A stretch of 64,000 bases of DNA from Chryseobacterium hagamense. Its GTDB lineage: Bacteria > Bacteroidota > Bacteroidia > Flavobacteriales > Weeksellaceae. How positions within the stretch are numbered: the stretch's first letter is position 1; each line of letters opens with the position of its first letter. The position numbers were made by a program, and so were the translations under genes. Below the pieces are notes generated by a model that searched no databases, was not told the DNA's origin, and was given only the letters and a program-made list of their open reading frames with translations. The stretch spans positions 1-64,000 of the forward strand of contig NZ_BJYJ01000018.1 in NCBI RefSeq assembly GCF_007991455.1. Direction: 5' to 3'. This document shows positions 16,206-23,295 of this stretch, piece by piece.

Positions 16206-16760
16206 ATGAATACGCCTTCAAATATGATTGAACTGGGGACCAAAGCTCCTTTTTTTGAGCTGCCGAACCCGTCTAAAAGCAATGAGATTCAGTCATTGGA
16301 TGATCTGAAAGGAGAAAAAGGGACTTTGGTGATTTTTATGTGCAACCATTGTCCGTTTGTTCTGCATGTTATCGATAAGCTGAATGAGCTGTACGAAGAT
16401 TATAACGAAAGAGGAATCGAGTTTATCGCCATCAATGCGAATGATGTAGAAAAGTATCCTGCCGATGCTCCGGAAAAAATGATTGAATTCCAGATCGAAA
16501 GAAACTTCGATTTTCCTTACCTTTATGATGAAAGCCAGGCCATTGCGAAAGCATACGATGCAGCCTGCACGCCGGATTTCTTTTTCTTCGATGAGAAGCT
16601 GGATCTGATTTATAGAGGGCAGATGGATGATTCGAGACCCGGAAACCATAAGGAAGTAACCGGTGAGGACCTGATTATCGCTTTTGAAAATCTTTTGCTG
16701 GGTGAGCCGCAGGAGGATATCCAGAAGCCAAGCATGGGCTGTAATATCAAATGGAAATAA
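16206..16760 (+). CDS. Thioredoxin-like AhpC/TSA-family protein
   Basis: A 184-residue cytoplasmic redoxin. It contains the peroxiredoxin/thioredoxin-fold opening GTKAPFFELPN and the active-site block FMCNHCPFV (about residues 44-52), with a C-x2-C pair. A TPDFFFFDEKLDLIYRGQ strand pair carries the cis-Pro. The CNHCPF form is typical of a stand-alone family in environmental bacteria whose substrate is not known. The single promoter and terminator suggest a monocistronic gene. Confidence 0.87.
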   Translation: MNTPSNMIELGTKAPFFELPNPSKSNEIQSLDDLKGEKGTLVIFMCNHCPFVLHVIDKLNELYEDYNERGIEFIAINANDVEKYPADAPEKMIEFQIERNFDFPYLYDESQAIAKAYDAACTPDFFFFDEKLDLIYRGQMDDSRPGNHKEVTGEDLIIAFENLLLGEPQEDIQKPSMGCNIKWK

Positions 16761-16797
16761 TTGTCTGGATCTTTATAATCCTGCGATTTTAAATATG

Positions 16798-16828
16798 AAA
16801 AGCTGTTCTTTGATTTGAACAGCTTTTT
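16798..16828 (+). terminator. Terminator of the redoxin gene
   Basis: An 11-bp perfect stem AAAAGCTGTTC/GAACAGCTTTT with an 8-nt loop, followed by a T run, 38 bp after the stop codon. Confidence 0.85.
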
Positions 16829-16893
16829 CTAATTTTAAATTGAGATGATCCGTTTACATACAGGAAATGCCGGCAATCACAATAAAATCCGGA

Positions 16894-17532
16894 TTACTTA
16901 AAAAACGGATTGTTTTCCTTCTCAAGACCAATCGTCGTAGGGTTTCCGTGGCCCGATAAAACCTGCGTGTCGCCGTCGAGAATAAACAGTTTTGTTTTTA
17001 TACCGTCGGTCAGCTGTTCGTAGTTTCCTTTGTAAAGATCGGTTCTGCCGATGCTGCCTTCAAACAGGACGTCGCCGGAGATCATGAATTTCCGGTTTTC
17101 ACTGTGGTAAACCACACTTCCCGGAGAATGCCCCGGAACATGGTAAATTTTAAATTTCTCACCATCAAAATCCAGTTCGTCCCCTTCGCTTATGTAATCA
17201 ATTTCTACGTCAATATGCTCGAGTTGCATCCCGAATCTCATCCCGCTGATCTGAAACATATCCAGCACTTCCTTATCTTCCTGATGCATGGTTACAGGGA
17301 CCTGATATGTGTCGTAAGCCCATTGCAGCCCGAGGACATGATCGATGTGGGCATGCGTCAAAAGGATTTTCTCGACGGCCAGTTCTTTTTCCCGGATGAA
17401 ATTTTCAAGAGATTTTGTTTCCTGCTCATTCCGGTTTCCCGGATCGAAGAGCCACGCTTTTTTATTTTCATTATAAAGAACATAGGTGTTTTCGCTTGCA
17501 AAATTGAATACGAAACCTTGGATCTGAAGCAT
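16894..17532 (-). CDS. MBL-fold metallohydrolase (glyoxalase II-like)
   Basis: A 212-residue metallo-beta-lactamase-fold hydrolase. Metal ligands are visible: THAHIDH (about 60-66), VPGHSPG with His (about 135), SGDVLF with Asp (about 154) and LSGHGNPT with His (about 197). This is the glyoxalase II-like subfamily (thioester or sulfur-carrier hydrolases). The start at MLQIQGFVF was preferred to an ATG 12 codons upstream, because the family begins near this strand. Physiological substrate unknown. Confidence 0.88.
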   Translation of the reverse strand: MLQIQGFVFNFASENTYVLYNENKKAWLFDPGNRNEQETKSLENFIREKELAVEKILLTHAHIDHVLGLQWAYDTYQVPVTMHQEDKEVLDMFQISGMRFGMQLEHIDVEIDYISEGDELDFDGEKFKIYHVPGHSPGSVVYHSENRKFMISGDVLFEGSIGRTDLYKGNYEQLTDGIKTKLFILDGDTQVLSGHGNPTTIGLEKENNPFFK

Positions 17533-17661
17533 ACGCTGAATATTTTTAATAGGAACAAAGGTAAGCACAAAAGTCCGGATGGGAAATTTTAATAAACTTT
17601 TAATGAATAAAGACCTCCTGCTTTTACCGTTTAAAAATGATTTTTATTTATCTTCGTCATA

Positions 17662-18873
17662 ATGAAAACATTGCGACTTTTTTTACTTTCGTTAAGCGGG
17701 TTGGTCTTCGGGCAGAACATCCAGAGCATTCAGCTGTTTAATCCTCAGACCAATGATGAAACGCCGGTCATTAATTTCGGCCAGCAGCTGGTACTGAGCT
17801 TTGATGATCTTACCAATGCAAGTGAAATTTACCGCTATACGATCAAGCATTATAACCGCAACTGGGAAGATGACAATCTGTTTTTTACGGAAATAGCAAC
17901 CGGAAGCATGAACGGCCTGCTGGATAAATTCCAGTATTCCTTCAACACCCTGCAGGCTTATACCCATTATACCCTGACATTTCCGAATGACAAAATCCAG
18001 CCGAAAATCTCCGGAAATTTCGAATTGATTGTCTATAAAGATTCTGCAGAGAAGCCGCTGTTTACTAAAAGGTTTTATCTTGTGGAGAACGGAGCTACCC
18101 TGGCTGTAGGTGTCTCCCGTTTTGCTGATGCGCGGAACCCGGAAGCCCAGCAGCGGGTAGAAGTAAAAGCTGTCCCGGCAGGCGGGGATTTATCGTCCAA
18201 TGTCAATTCTATGACGCTGAAAGTGATGCAGAACAACAACCCGAATATAACGGTAAATAATCTGAGGCCAAGCACTACCCTTGGAAACCAACTGCTTTTC
18301 CAGCAGATGTCGCTGGTATTCCCGGGAAATAACGAATTCTACTATTTCGACAATAAAAACATGAATATGGCGGCTGATATGGTCCGTGCTGCCGAGCAGA
18401 TCGACGGGGTAAACCAGACCTACCTTCATCCGGTCTGGGCATTTCCGCTGAATTACCAGTATCAGCCGGACGTAAACGGAGCCTGGTATTACCGTAGGAA
18501 CGATCTGGGCCGTGAAAGGGATGCTTCCAGGGAAGCCGATTATTCATGGGTGCATTTCTCCCTGGATTCCGAGCCGGTGGATAAAGAAATTTATGTGCTG
18601 GGCGGCTTTAATAATTTTCTGCCGACCAAAGAAAACCGGATGCAGTATGACGAGGCCACCAAGAAATATGTTGCCCGGATTTATCTGAAACAGGGATTTT
18701 ATAACTATATTTTAGCGACTAAAAATCCAGGCGGAACCCTGAACTTCGGGGAAGTCAACGGAAATTTCTGGCAGACGGAAAACCTTTACCAGGCCTTTTT
18801 GTATTATGCACCGTTCGGCAGGAATTACGACGGGCTGATGGGCTATGGGGAATTCAGAACCCCGGTTAGATAA
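17662..18873 (+). CDS. T9SS Plug protein (DUF5103)
   Basis: A 403-residue secreted protein with a signal peptide (cleavage near FGQ, residue 18). It matches DUF5103: N-terminal beta-sandwich with IQLFNPQTNDETPVINFG, repeated immunoglobulin-like strands, and a C-terminal carbohydrate-binding-like stretch (DKEIYVLGGFNNF, then RIYLKQGFYNYILAT, ending FGRNYDGLMGYGEF). In the Flavobacterium T9SS structures this family is the 'Plug' that closes the periplasmic end of the SprA channel. The role here is inferred from that. No other T9SS gene is adjacent; a cargo protein is at 46589. Confidence 0.75.
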   Translation: MKTLRLFLLSLSGLVFGQNIQSIQLFNPQTNDETPVINFGQQLVLSFDDLTNASEIYRYTIKHYNRNWEDDNLFFTEIATGSMNGLLDKFQYSFNTLQAYTHYTLTFPNDKIQPKISGNFELIVYKDSAEKPLFTKRFYLVENGATLAVGVSRFADARNPEAQQRVEVKAVPAGGDLSSNVNSMTLKVMQNNNPNITVNNLRPSTTLGNQLLFQQMSLVFPGNNEFYYFDNKNMNMAADMVRAAEQIDGVNQTYLHPVWAFPLNYQYQPDVNGAWYYRRNDLGRERDASREADYSWVHFSLDSEPVDKEIYVLGGFNNFLPTKENRMQYDEATKKYVARIYLKQGFYNYILATKNPGGTLNFGEVNGNFWQTENLYQAFLYYAPFGRNYDGLMGYGEFRTPVR

Positions 18874-18876
18874 TGT

Positions 18877-18960
18877 AAACCTCATAGATTCAAAAACGTA
18901 TGAGGTTTAGTTCACGGCATCCTACCAATAAAAAACCTCACAGGAAAATTCCTGCGAGGT
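18877..18960. terminator. Two hairpins between convergent genes
   Basis: A 10-bp stem (18877-18886 with 18899-18908) follows the Plug gene. A second stem (18935-18944 with 18951-18960, one mismatch) has a T run on the minus strand and so terminates the toxin-like gene at 18986. Confidence 0.65.
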
Positions 18961-18985
18961 CCAATATAATAATAGTAGAACCGAT

Positions 18986-19237
18986 TTAAATTTTAAAGAC
19001 TGCTGTAATCAGCAGGGTTTCTCCATCCTCAAAAACGTAATGGATGTTTACCGGGAATTCCTGCATGGGCATTACCGAAATTTCACTGCCTTTTGCCTGA
19101 TCATGTTGAAGAATCCCGTCAATAGATTCTTTCAGGTTTTCCAGGAACTGGTTTCCCCTTTTTTCCTCTTCCGCATTAAAAACCCTCATCAGCAGCCTGA
19201 TGTCGTTCTTGGCAATGGAAGAGAGCAGTACGTTCAT
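18986..19237 (-). CDS. ParE/RelE-like toxin
   Basis: An 83-residue protein with the ParE/RelE pattern: an N-terminal strand and helix (MNVLLSSIAKNDIRLLMRVF), a central long helix (FLENLKESIDGILQ), and C-terminal strands with IHYVFEDGETLLITAVF. Typical length for the superfamily. The ATG start at 19237 lies 1 nt after the stop of the upstream gene, the tight linkage of toxin-antitoxin pairs. The classical RelE catalytic residues are not clear, so ParE-like (gyrase-directed) or an inactive form are both possible. Confidence 0.55.
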   Translation of the reverse strand: MNVLLSSIAKNDIRLLMRVFNAEEEKRGNQFLENLKESIDGILQHDQAKGSEISVMPMQEFPVNIHYVFEDGETLLITAVFKI

Positions 19238-19238
19238 A

Positions 19239-19469
19239 CTAAGCACAATATTTTTTCAGCTCCGTGATGTTTTTGTAGAAATCCAGTTTGGTAGCAGGAT
19301 TTTCACGATGAAACTGAATACGGTATAGAATTTCATCCAGGTGAAACCGGGAAATGGCCGTTGATGTTTCTGTTTCAAAGCTTTCGATCATTCGTGCAAA
19401 GGCTTCAAGGGTTTCAGGATTGAAATTTTCAATTTTACTTTTCAGGATTTCGGCAGTTGCATTCATCAT
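19239..19469 (-). CDS. Antitoxin-like partner of the ParE/RelE-like protein
   Basis: A 76-residue, acidic and helical protein (AEILKSKIENFNPETLEAFARMIESF), with Lys/Tyr/Cys at the end. It is immediately upstream of, and 1 nt from, the toxin-like gene, as antitoxins usually are. The start codon is ambiguous: two consecutive ATG codons (19469, 19466) follow an in-frame TTG; the first ATG is used here. It ends before a very AT-rich 160-bp gap that may hold the promoter. Confidence 0.5.
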   Translation of the reverse strand: MMNATAEILKSKIENFNPETLEAFARMIESFETETSTAISRFHLDEILYRIQFHRENPATKLDFYKNITELKKYCA

Positions 19470-19635
19470 TTTCAATTTTTAAAGGGTGATGATTTCATTT
19501 TGATGGGGTAAAGGTAATAAAAATATTTAATTTTTATAAATTTAATTGAAAATAATAGGGGTGTATTTAAAATTTAATTTATTTTAAATTAAAATGATTT
19601 GAATTTAAGGGGGTGTTGTTTGAAATTGAAAAAAA

Positions 19636-19659
19636 ATAACCTCCAAGGTAGGAGGTTAT
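19636..19659 (-). terminator. Terminator of hemH
   Basis: A 9-bp perfect stem ATAACCTCC/GGAGGTTAT with a 6-nt loop. On the minus strand it is followed by a run of T, starting 3 bp beyond the hemH stop. Confidence 0.85.
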
Positions 19660-19662
19660 GGT

Positions 19663-20685
19663 TTATACTAAATAAAATTCATTAAGTTTTTCTTCACAGA
19701 GGGTCTTTACTACCTGGATCCAACGGTCTTCATCGTTCAGGCAAGGAATATAATGGAAGGTTTCTCCCCCGGCATGGGTAAACTGATGCTTTCCTTCCAC
19801 AGAAATCTCTTCCAGTGTTTCCAGGCAGTCCGATACGAAAGCCGGACAAACAATGGCTAAGTTTTTTACCCCTTTTCCCGGAATGGTTTCCAGGGTCTCG
19901 TCAGTATAAGGTTCGATCCATTTATCTTTCCCTAACCTCGACTGAAACGAAACGATGGTTTTCTCCTTCGGAATATTGAGTTTTTCAATCACCTTATTGG
20001 TGGTTGTAAAACACTGGTGGCGGTAACAGAACTTGTGGCTGGGATTGCTCTCTCTCGAACAGCAGTCGTTCAGGTTACAGGTTTTTGTAGGATCGGTTTT
20101 ATAGATATGCCTTTCCGGAACCCCGTGGTATGAAAACTGTAAAGCGTCGAAATTTTCAGGAAGTTTTTCCTTAATGCTTTCCGAAAGACAATTGATGTAA
20201 ATCTCCCGGTCGTAGAAAGGCTGGATGTAATTGATCTTTACTTTCGGGAATTTCTCTTTCCGTACTTCCTCCGCTTTTTCAATAACCGTTTCCGTCGTAC
20301 TCATCGCATACTGCGGATACAAAGGAAAAAGGACGATTTCCGACACGCCCTGGTCTACCAGCTTCCGGATTCCCGCTTCAATGCTGGGCTGCGCATACCT
20401 CATCCCGATTTCCACCGGTACATCAACGATCTGCTGCAGCTTCTTTTGGATTTTCTGGGTAATCACGATCAGGGGCGAACCTTCATCCGTCCATACCGTT
20501 TTATAGGCCTCCGCCGATTTTTTGGGTCTTGTTTTCAGAATAATCCCCTGTACCAGCAGGGCACGGAAGAACCAGCGGTAGTCGATTACCCGCTCATCCA
20601 TCAGGAATTCGTCCAGATACTCTTTTACATCTTCTACTGCCGTTGACCTTGGTGATCCCAGGTTTACTAATAAAATTCCTTTCAT
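19663..20685 (-). CDS. hemH: Ferrochelatase
   Basis: HemH inserts Fe2+ into protoporphyrin IX (or coproporphyrin III in some lineages). The 340-residue protein has LLVNLGSPRS at the N-terminus, the catalytic SYHGVPERH (His187) and GGETFHY (Glu near 306), plus FPLYPQYAMSTTETV. Unusually, a Cys-rich stretch lies just after SYHG: Cys203, 208, 209, 220 and 225. E. coli HemH has no such run; Fe-S ferrochelatases of some bacteria do have an internal Cys cluster. Apparently monocistronic, with its own terminator. Confidence 0.95.
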   Translation of the reverse strand: MKGILLVNLGSPRSTAVEDVKEYLDEFLMDERVIDYRWFFRALLVQGIILKTRPKKSAEAYKTVWTDEGSPLIVITQKIQKKLQQIVDVPVEIGMRYAQPSIEAGIRKLVDQGVSEIVLFPLYPQYAMSTTETVIEKAEEVRKEKFPKVKINYIQPFYDREIYINCLSESIKEKLPENFDALQFSYHGVPERHIYKTDPTKTCNLNDCCSRESNPSHKFCYRHQCFTTTNKVIEKLNIPKEKTIVSFQSRLGKDKWIEPYTDETLETIPGKGVKNLAIVCPAFVSDCLETLEEISVEGKHQFTHAGGETFHYIPCLNDEDRWIQVVKTLCEEKLNEFYLV

Positions 20686-20745
20686 AATAATAAGTAATGG
20701 GCAATGGGTAATAAGCTATAAACATATTACCCATCGTCTGTGTTT

Positions 20746-21624
20746 TTATCCGTTTACGGCTTCCACTCTTTCTACAAGATCGGGTACGAACTGCTTTAAA
20801 ATGTTTTCAATTCCCCCCTTCAGTGTAGCTGTTGAGCTGGGGCATCCTGAGCAGGCGCCCTGTAAAAGCATTTTTGCAGTTTTGTTTTCTTTGTCGTATT
20901 CCATCAGGGAAATTTTTCCGCCGTCATTTTCCACCGCCGGAGCCACATATTCATTTAAAATATCGGAAATTTTCTGCTCATCGTCGGTGTAATCCCTGTT
21001 GATGATTTTCTCCACCGGGTTTTCATGCTTCTGGGCTTCGATGTTCGAAATTTCGCCACCATTCTGCAGATACTCTGCGATCAGTGCACGGACGGCCATC
21101 ATCACCTCATGCCACTCCACGGAATTATCCCTCGTTACAGCCACAAAATTATCGGAGATGAAAACTTCCTTGGCAAAATCAAATTCTTTGAAAATGGCCA
21201 GGGCCAATGGGATGCCTTCCGCACCTTCCCTTGATTTTACTTCTACAAAACCTTCAAGCAGCAATTTATTGGAAACAAACTTCATCACATTCGGATTCGG
21301 GGTCATTTCCGCATAGATCTGATACAGCTCTTTTTTCTTCTGAAGATAGATTCTCGGGTTGGCCAGCAGTTCGTCTTCAATAACGTTTTTCAGGCTTTCC
21401 GCTACATGTTCCCATTCGATGGTATCCTGTTTGGCCACAGCCACAAAATTGGCGGTGATAAATATCTTTTCAACAAAAGGATAATTGAAAAGCTCCTGTG
21501 CCAGGGGAATTTCTGAAACATCTGAAGTCCGGTCGAGCTCCAAAGATCCGGGGATCAGGTTATAATCCGCCACAAATTTCATCACTTTCGGGTTTTCGGT
21601 AGGCTCTATAAGTATAGTACGCAT
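20746..21624 (-). CDS. NifU-family Fe-S scaffold with duplicated N-terminal domain
   Basis: A 292-residue protein with two tandem Nfu-N-type domains (each begins EPTENPKVMKF-like: about residues 6-90 and 103-190) and one C-terminal NifU domain (about 215-292). The last has the cluster-binding C-x2-C in GACSGCPSSTATLKGG. It likely carries and delivers Fe-S clusters. The start MRTILIEPTENP was chosen because the eight residues before it extend into the divergent promoter region. It is divergent from the gamma-carbonic anhydrase gene. hemH lies 60 bp downstream. Confidence 0.9.
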   Translation of the reverse strand: MRTILIEPTENPKVMKFVADYNLIPGSLELDRTSDVSEIPLAQELFNYPFVEKIFITANFVAVAKQDTIEWEHVAESLKNVIEDELLANPRIYLQKKKELYQIYAEMTPNPNVMKFVSNKLLLEGFVEVKSREGAEGIPLALAIFKEFDFAKEVFISDNFVAVTRDNSVEWHEVMMAVRALIAEYLQNGGEISNIEAQKHENPVEKIINRDYTDDEQKISDILNEYVAPAVENDGGKISLMEYDKENKTAKMLLQGACSGCPSSTATLKGGIENILKQFVPDLVERVEAVNG

Positions 21625-21781
21625 TTTTTCTTTAAATTTGAGATACAAAAATACGCAATTAGAAATTAGAAGGCAGGTATCGGAAGTTAGATTTTTGCTA
21701 TCGGCATCATTTAAAAGGCCAGGTCGCAGGAGAAAACTAATTTCCGAATTAATACATTTATCAAATTTTCAAATTAAACAT

Positions 21782-22324
21782 ATGGCACTGATCAAAGAAC
21801 TTTTAGGAAAATCACCGCAGATAGGAGAGAATACATTTTTAGCAGAAACGGCTACCATTATCGGTGATGTTACGATGGGAAGCGACTGCAGCATCTGGTA
21901 CAATGCGGTCATCCGCGGCGATGTGCATTACATCAGAATGGGAAACAAAGTGAATGTTCAGGATAACGCTATGCTGCACTGTACCTACCAGAAGCATCCG
22001 CTGAATATCGGGAATAACGTTTCCATCGGCCACAATGCCATTGTTCACGGCTGTACCATCAAAGACAACGTTCTGATCGGAATGGGTTCCATCGTCATGG
22101 ACGATTGCCTGGTGGAGGAAAATTCAATCGTAGGCGCCGGTTCCGTAGTAACCCAGGGAACGCATATCAAATCCGGGGAAGTCTGGGGCGGCGTTCCGGC
22201 ACGGAAAATCAAAGACATCAACTCCCAGCTGCTGGAAGGGGAAGTCAACCGGATTGCAGACAATTACGTAAAATATTCTTCCTGGTATAAGGAAAACGTG
22301 AAAGAAATGAATGGTAAATGGTGA
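21782..22324 (+). CDS. Gamma-carbonic anhydrase family protein
   Basis: A 180-residue left-handed beta-helix protein with hexapeptide repeats throughout (IIGDVTMGSDCSIW, NVQDNAMLHC, NVSIGHNAIVHGC). The three zinc ligands of gamma-carbonic anhydrases map to His in MLHC, IGHN and VHGC. The RGD (VIRGDVHYIR) site is also kept. This YrdA/PaaY-like family may hydrate CO2 or have other roles. The ATG at 21782 is used; 48 extra upstream codons in frame are non-coding. Confidence 0.9.
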   Translation: MALIKELLGKSPQIGENTFLAETATIIGDVTMGSDCSIWYNAVIRGDVHYIRMGNKVNVQDNAMLHCTYQKHPLNIGNNVSIGHNAIVHGCTIKDNVLIGMGSIVMDDCLVEENSIVGAGSVVTQGTHIKSGEVWGGVPARKIKDINSQLLEGEVNRIADNYVKYSSWYKENVKEMNGKW

Positions 22325-22640
22325 ATGGTGAATGGTGAATTTTGCTTCGCAAATGAACCTTCGTTGAACCCTGAGATTAACTACTGCAAAATATTCCGTA
22401 GGCATATGATCTGTGTAGTAGCCGAAAATCGAATAATTTCTTAGCGCGCCGTAGGTGTGCTGTCTGTAGTACTGAAGATAAAACTCCTACGGAGTTCTGG
22501 TATTGGTTTATACATTAATACTACACAGATATTGCTCCTCCGGAGCAAATGAATGTGGCGGTTAACGGTAATTTTATATAAATTGAAATTGACTATTGAT
22601 GGTAAGATGTGAATAGTGATTAGTCAATTTTGTCTTGCAA
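22325..22640. repeat. Intergenic repeat tract with inverted-repeat element
   Basis: The 449-bp gap begins with GAATGGT repeats right after the carbonic anhydrase stop. It then holds an element (about 22392-22547) whose outer ends are inverted: ATCTGTGTAGTA at 22409-22420 against TACTACACAGAT at 22519-22530, each flanked outside by a CCT(A/C)CGGA-like box. A third copy of that box (CTCCTACGGAGTT) lies inside. No gene is seen. Confidence 0.6.
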
Positions 22641-22696
22641 GTAAATTGTTAAACATAATCAATTGACCATTGATCCTGAAGGAACCGACCGTTCAC

Positions 22697-22730
22697 AAAA
22701 AAGCATTGCTCTATCCGGCAATGCTTTTTT
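22697..22730. terminator. Bidirectional terminator
   Basis: A 13-bp perfect stem AAAAAAGCATTGC/GCAATGCTTTTTT with an 8-nt loop and T runs on both sides. It closes the lipoprotein gene at 22774 and any plus-strand read-through. Confidence 0.8.
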
Positions 22731-22773
22731 CCTTAGCGAAAAAATCCTGTAGGAATTTATATAAATTAGTGTG

Positions 22774-23214
22774 TTACGGGTTGATCAGTTCGGCTTTTCC
22801 GTTGATGCACTTGATTCCGGTAGGTTCATTCACCATCATGCAATCAGAGATAACTCCGTATTTCTGGTTGAATGCTTTTACTTTTTCCGTATAATCCTTG
22901 ATCCTTTCCAGAATACTGGTTTCCATTTTTTTCGGATAGGCAATATAAAGCTGAGGGCCGCCGCATGCTTTGGCTCCCATCGGTGCAAAGGCCCATTCTC
23001 CGGCGCTCGTACATTTTTCTCTGGTCACTTCCGATTCGATGGAGGCTCTCAATTGGTCCAGCTGTGCCTGTTCATATTTCTGGCTGCTTTCATCCTTCGG
23101 CCGTTCCGAAATGTCTTTCGGAAGATGGGCATCCACCTCTCTTGCAGAGCCACAGGAAACAAATAGAGCAAAACCCAGGAGAACAGCGGAAACGCACGGG
23201 ATCGTTTTTAACAT
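22774..23214 (-). CDS. Hypothetical lipoprotein
   Basis: A 146-residue lipoprotein with lipobox LFVSC (Cys21), a charged linker and a compact C-terminal domain with Cys in REKCTSA, AKACGG, ISDCMM and GIKCING. These may form two disulfides in the periplasm. The EWAFAPMGAKACGGPQLYIAY stretch (in part) is the most distinctive block. I do not recognise the family. It sits alone between an intergenic repeat tract and the divergent helicase gene. Function unknown. Confidence 0.65.
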   Translation of the reverse strand: MLKTIPCVSAVLLGFALFVSCGSAREVDAHLPKDISERPKDESSQKYEQAQLDQLRASIESEVTREKCTSAGEWAFAPMGAKACGGPQLYIAYPKKMETSILERIKDYTEKVKAFNQKYGVISDCMMVNEPTGIKCINGKAELINP

Positions 23215-23295
23215 AATAACTTAATCTGGTTCAAAATTTTCAAAACTTATGCCAAGGTAAGGTTTTTAGGATTCATTTCCGTAATTTTGACGGCG

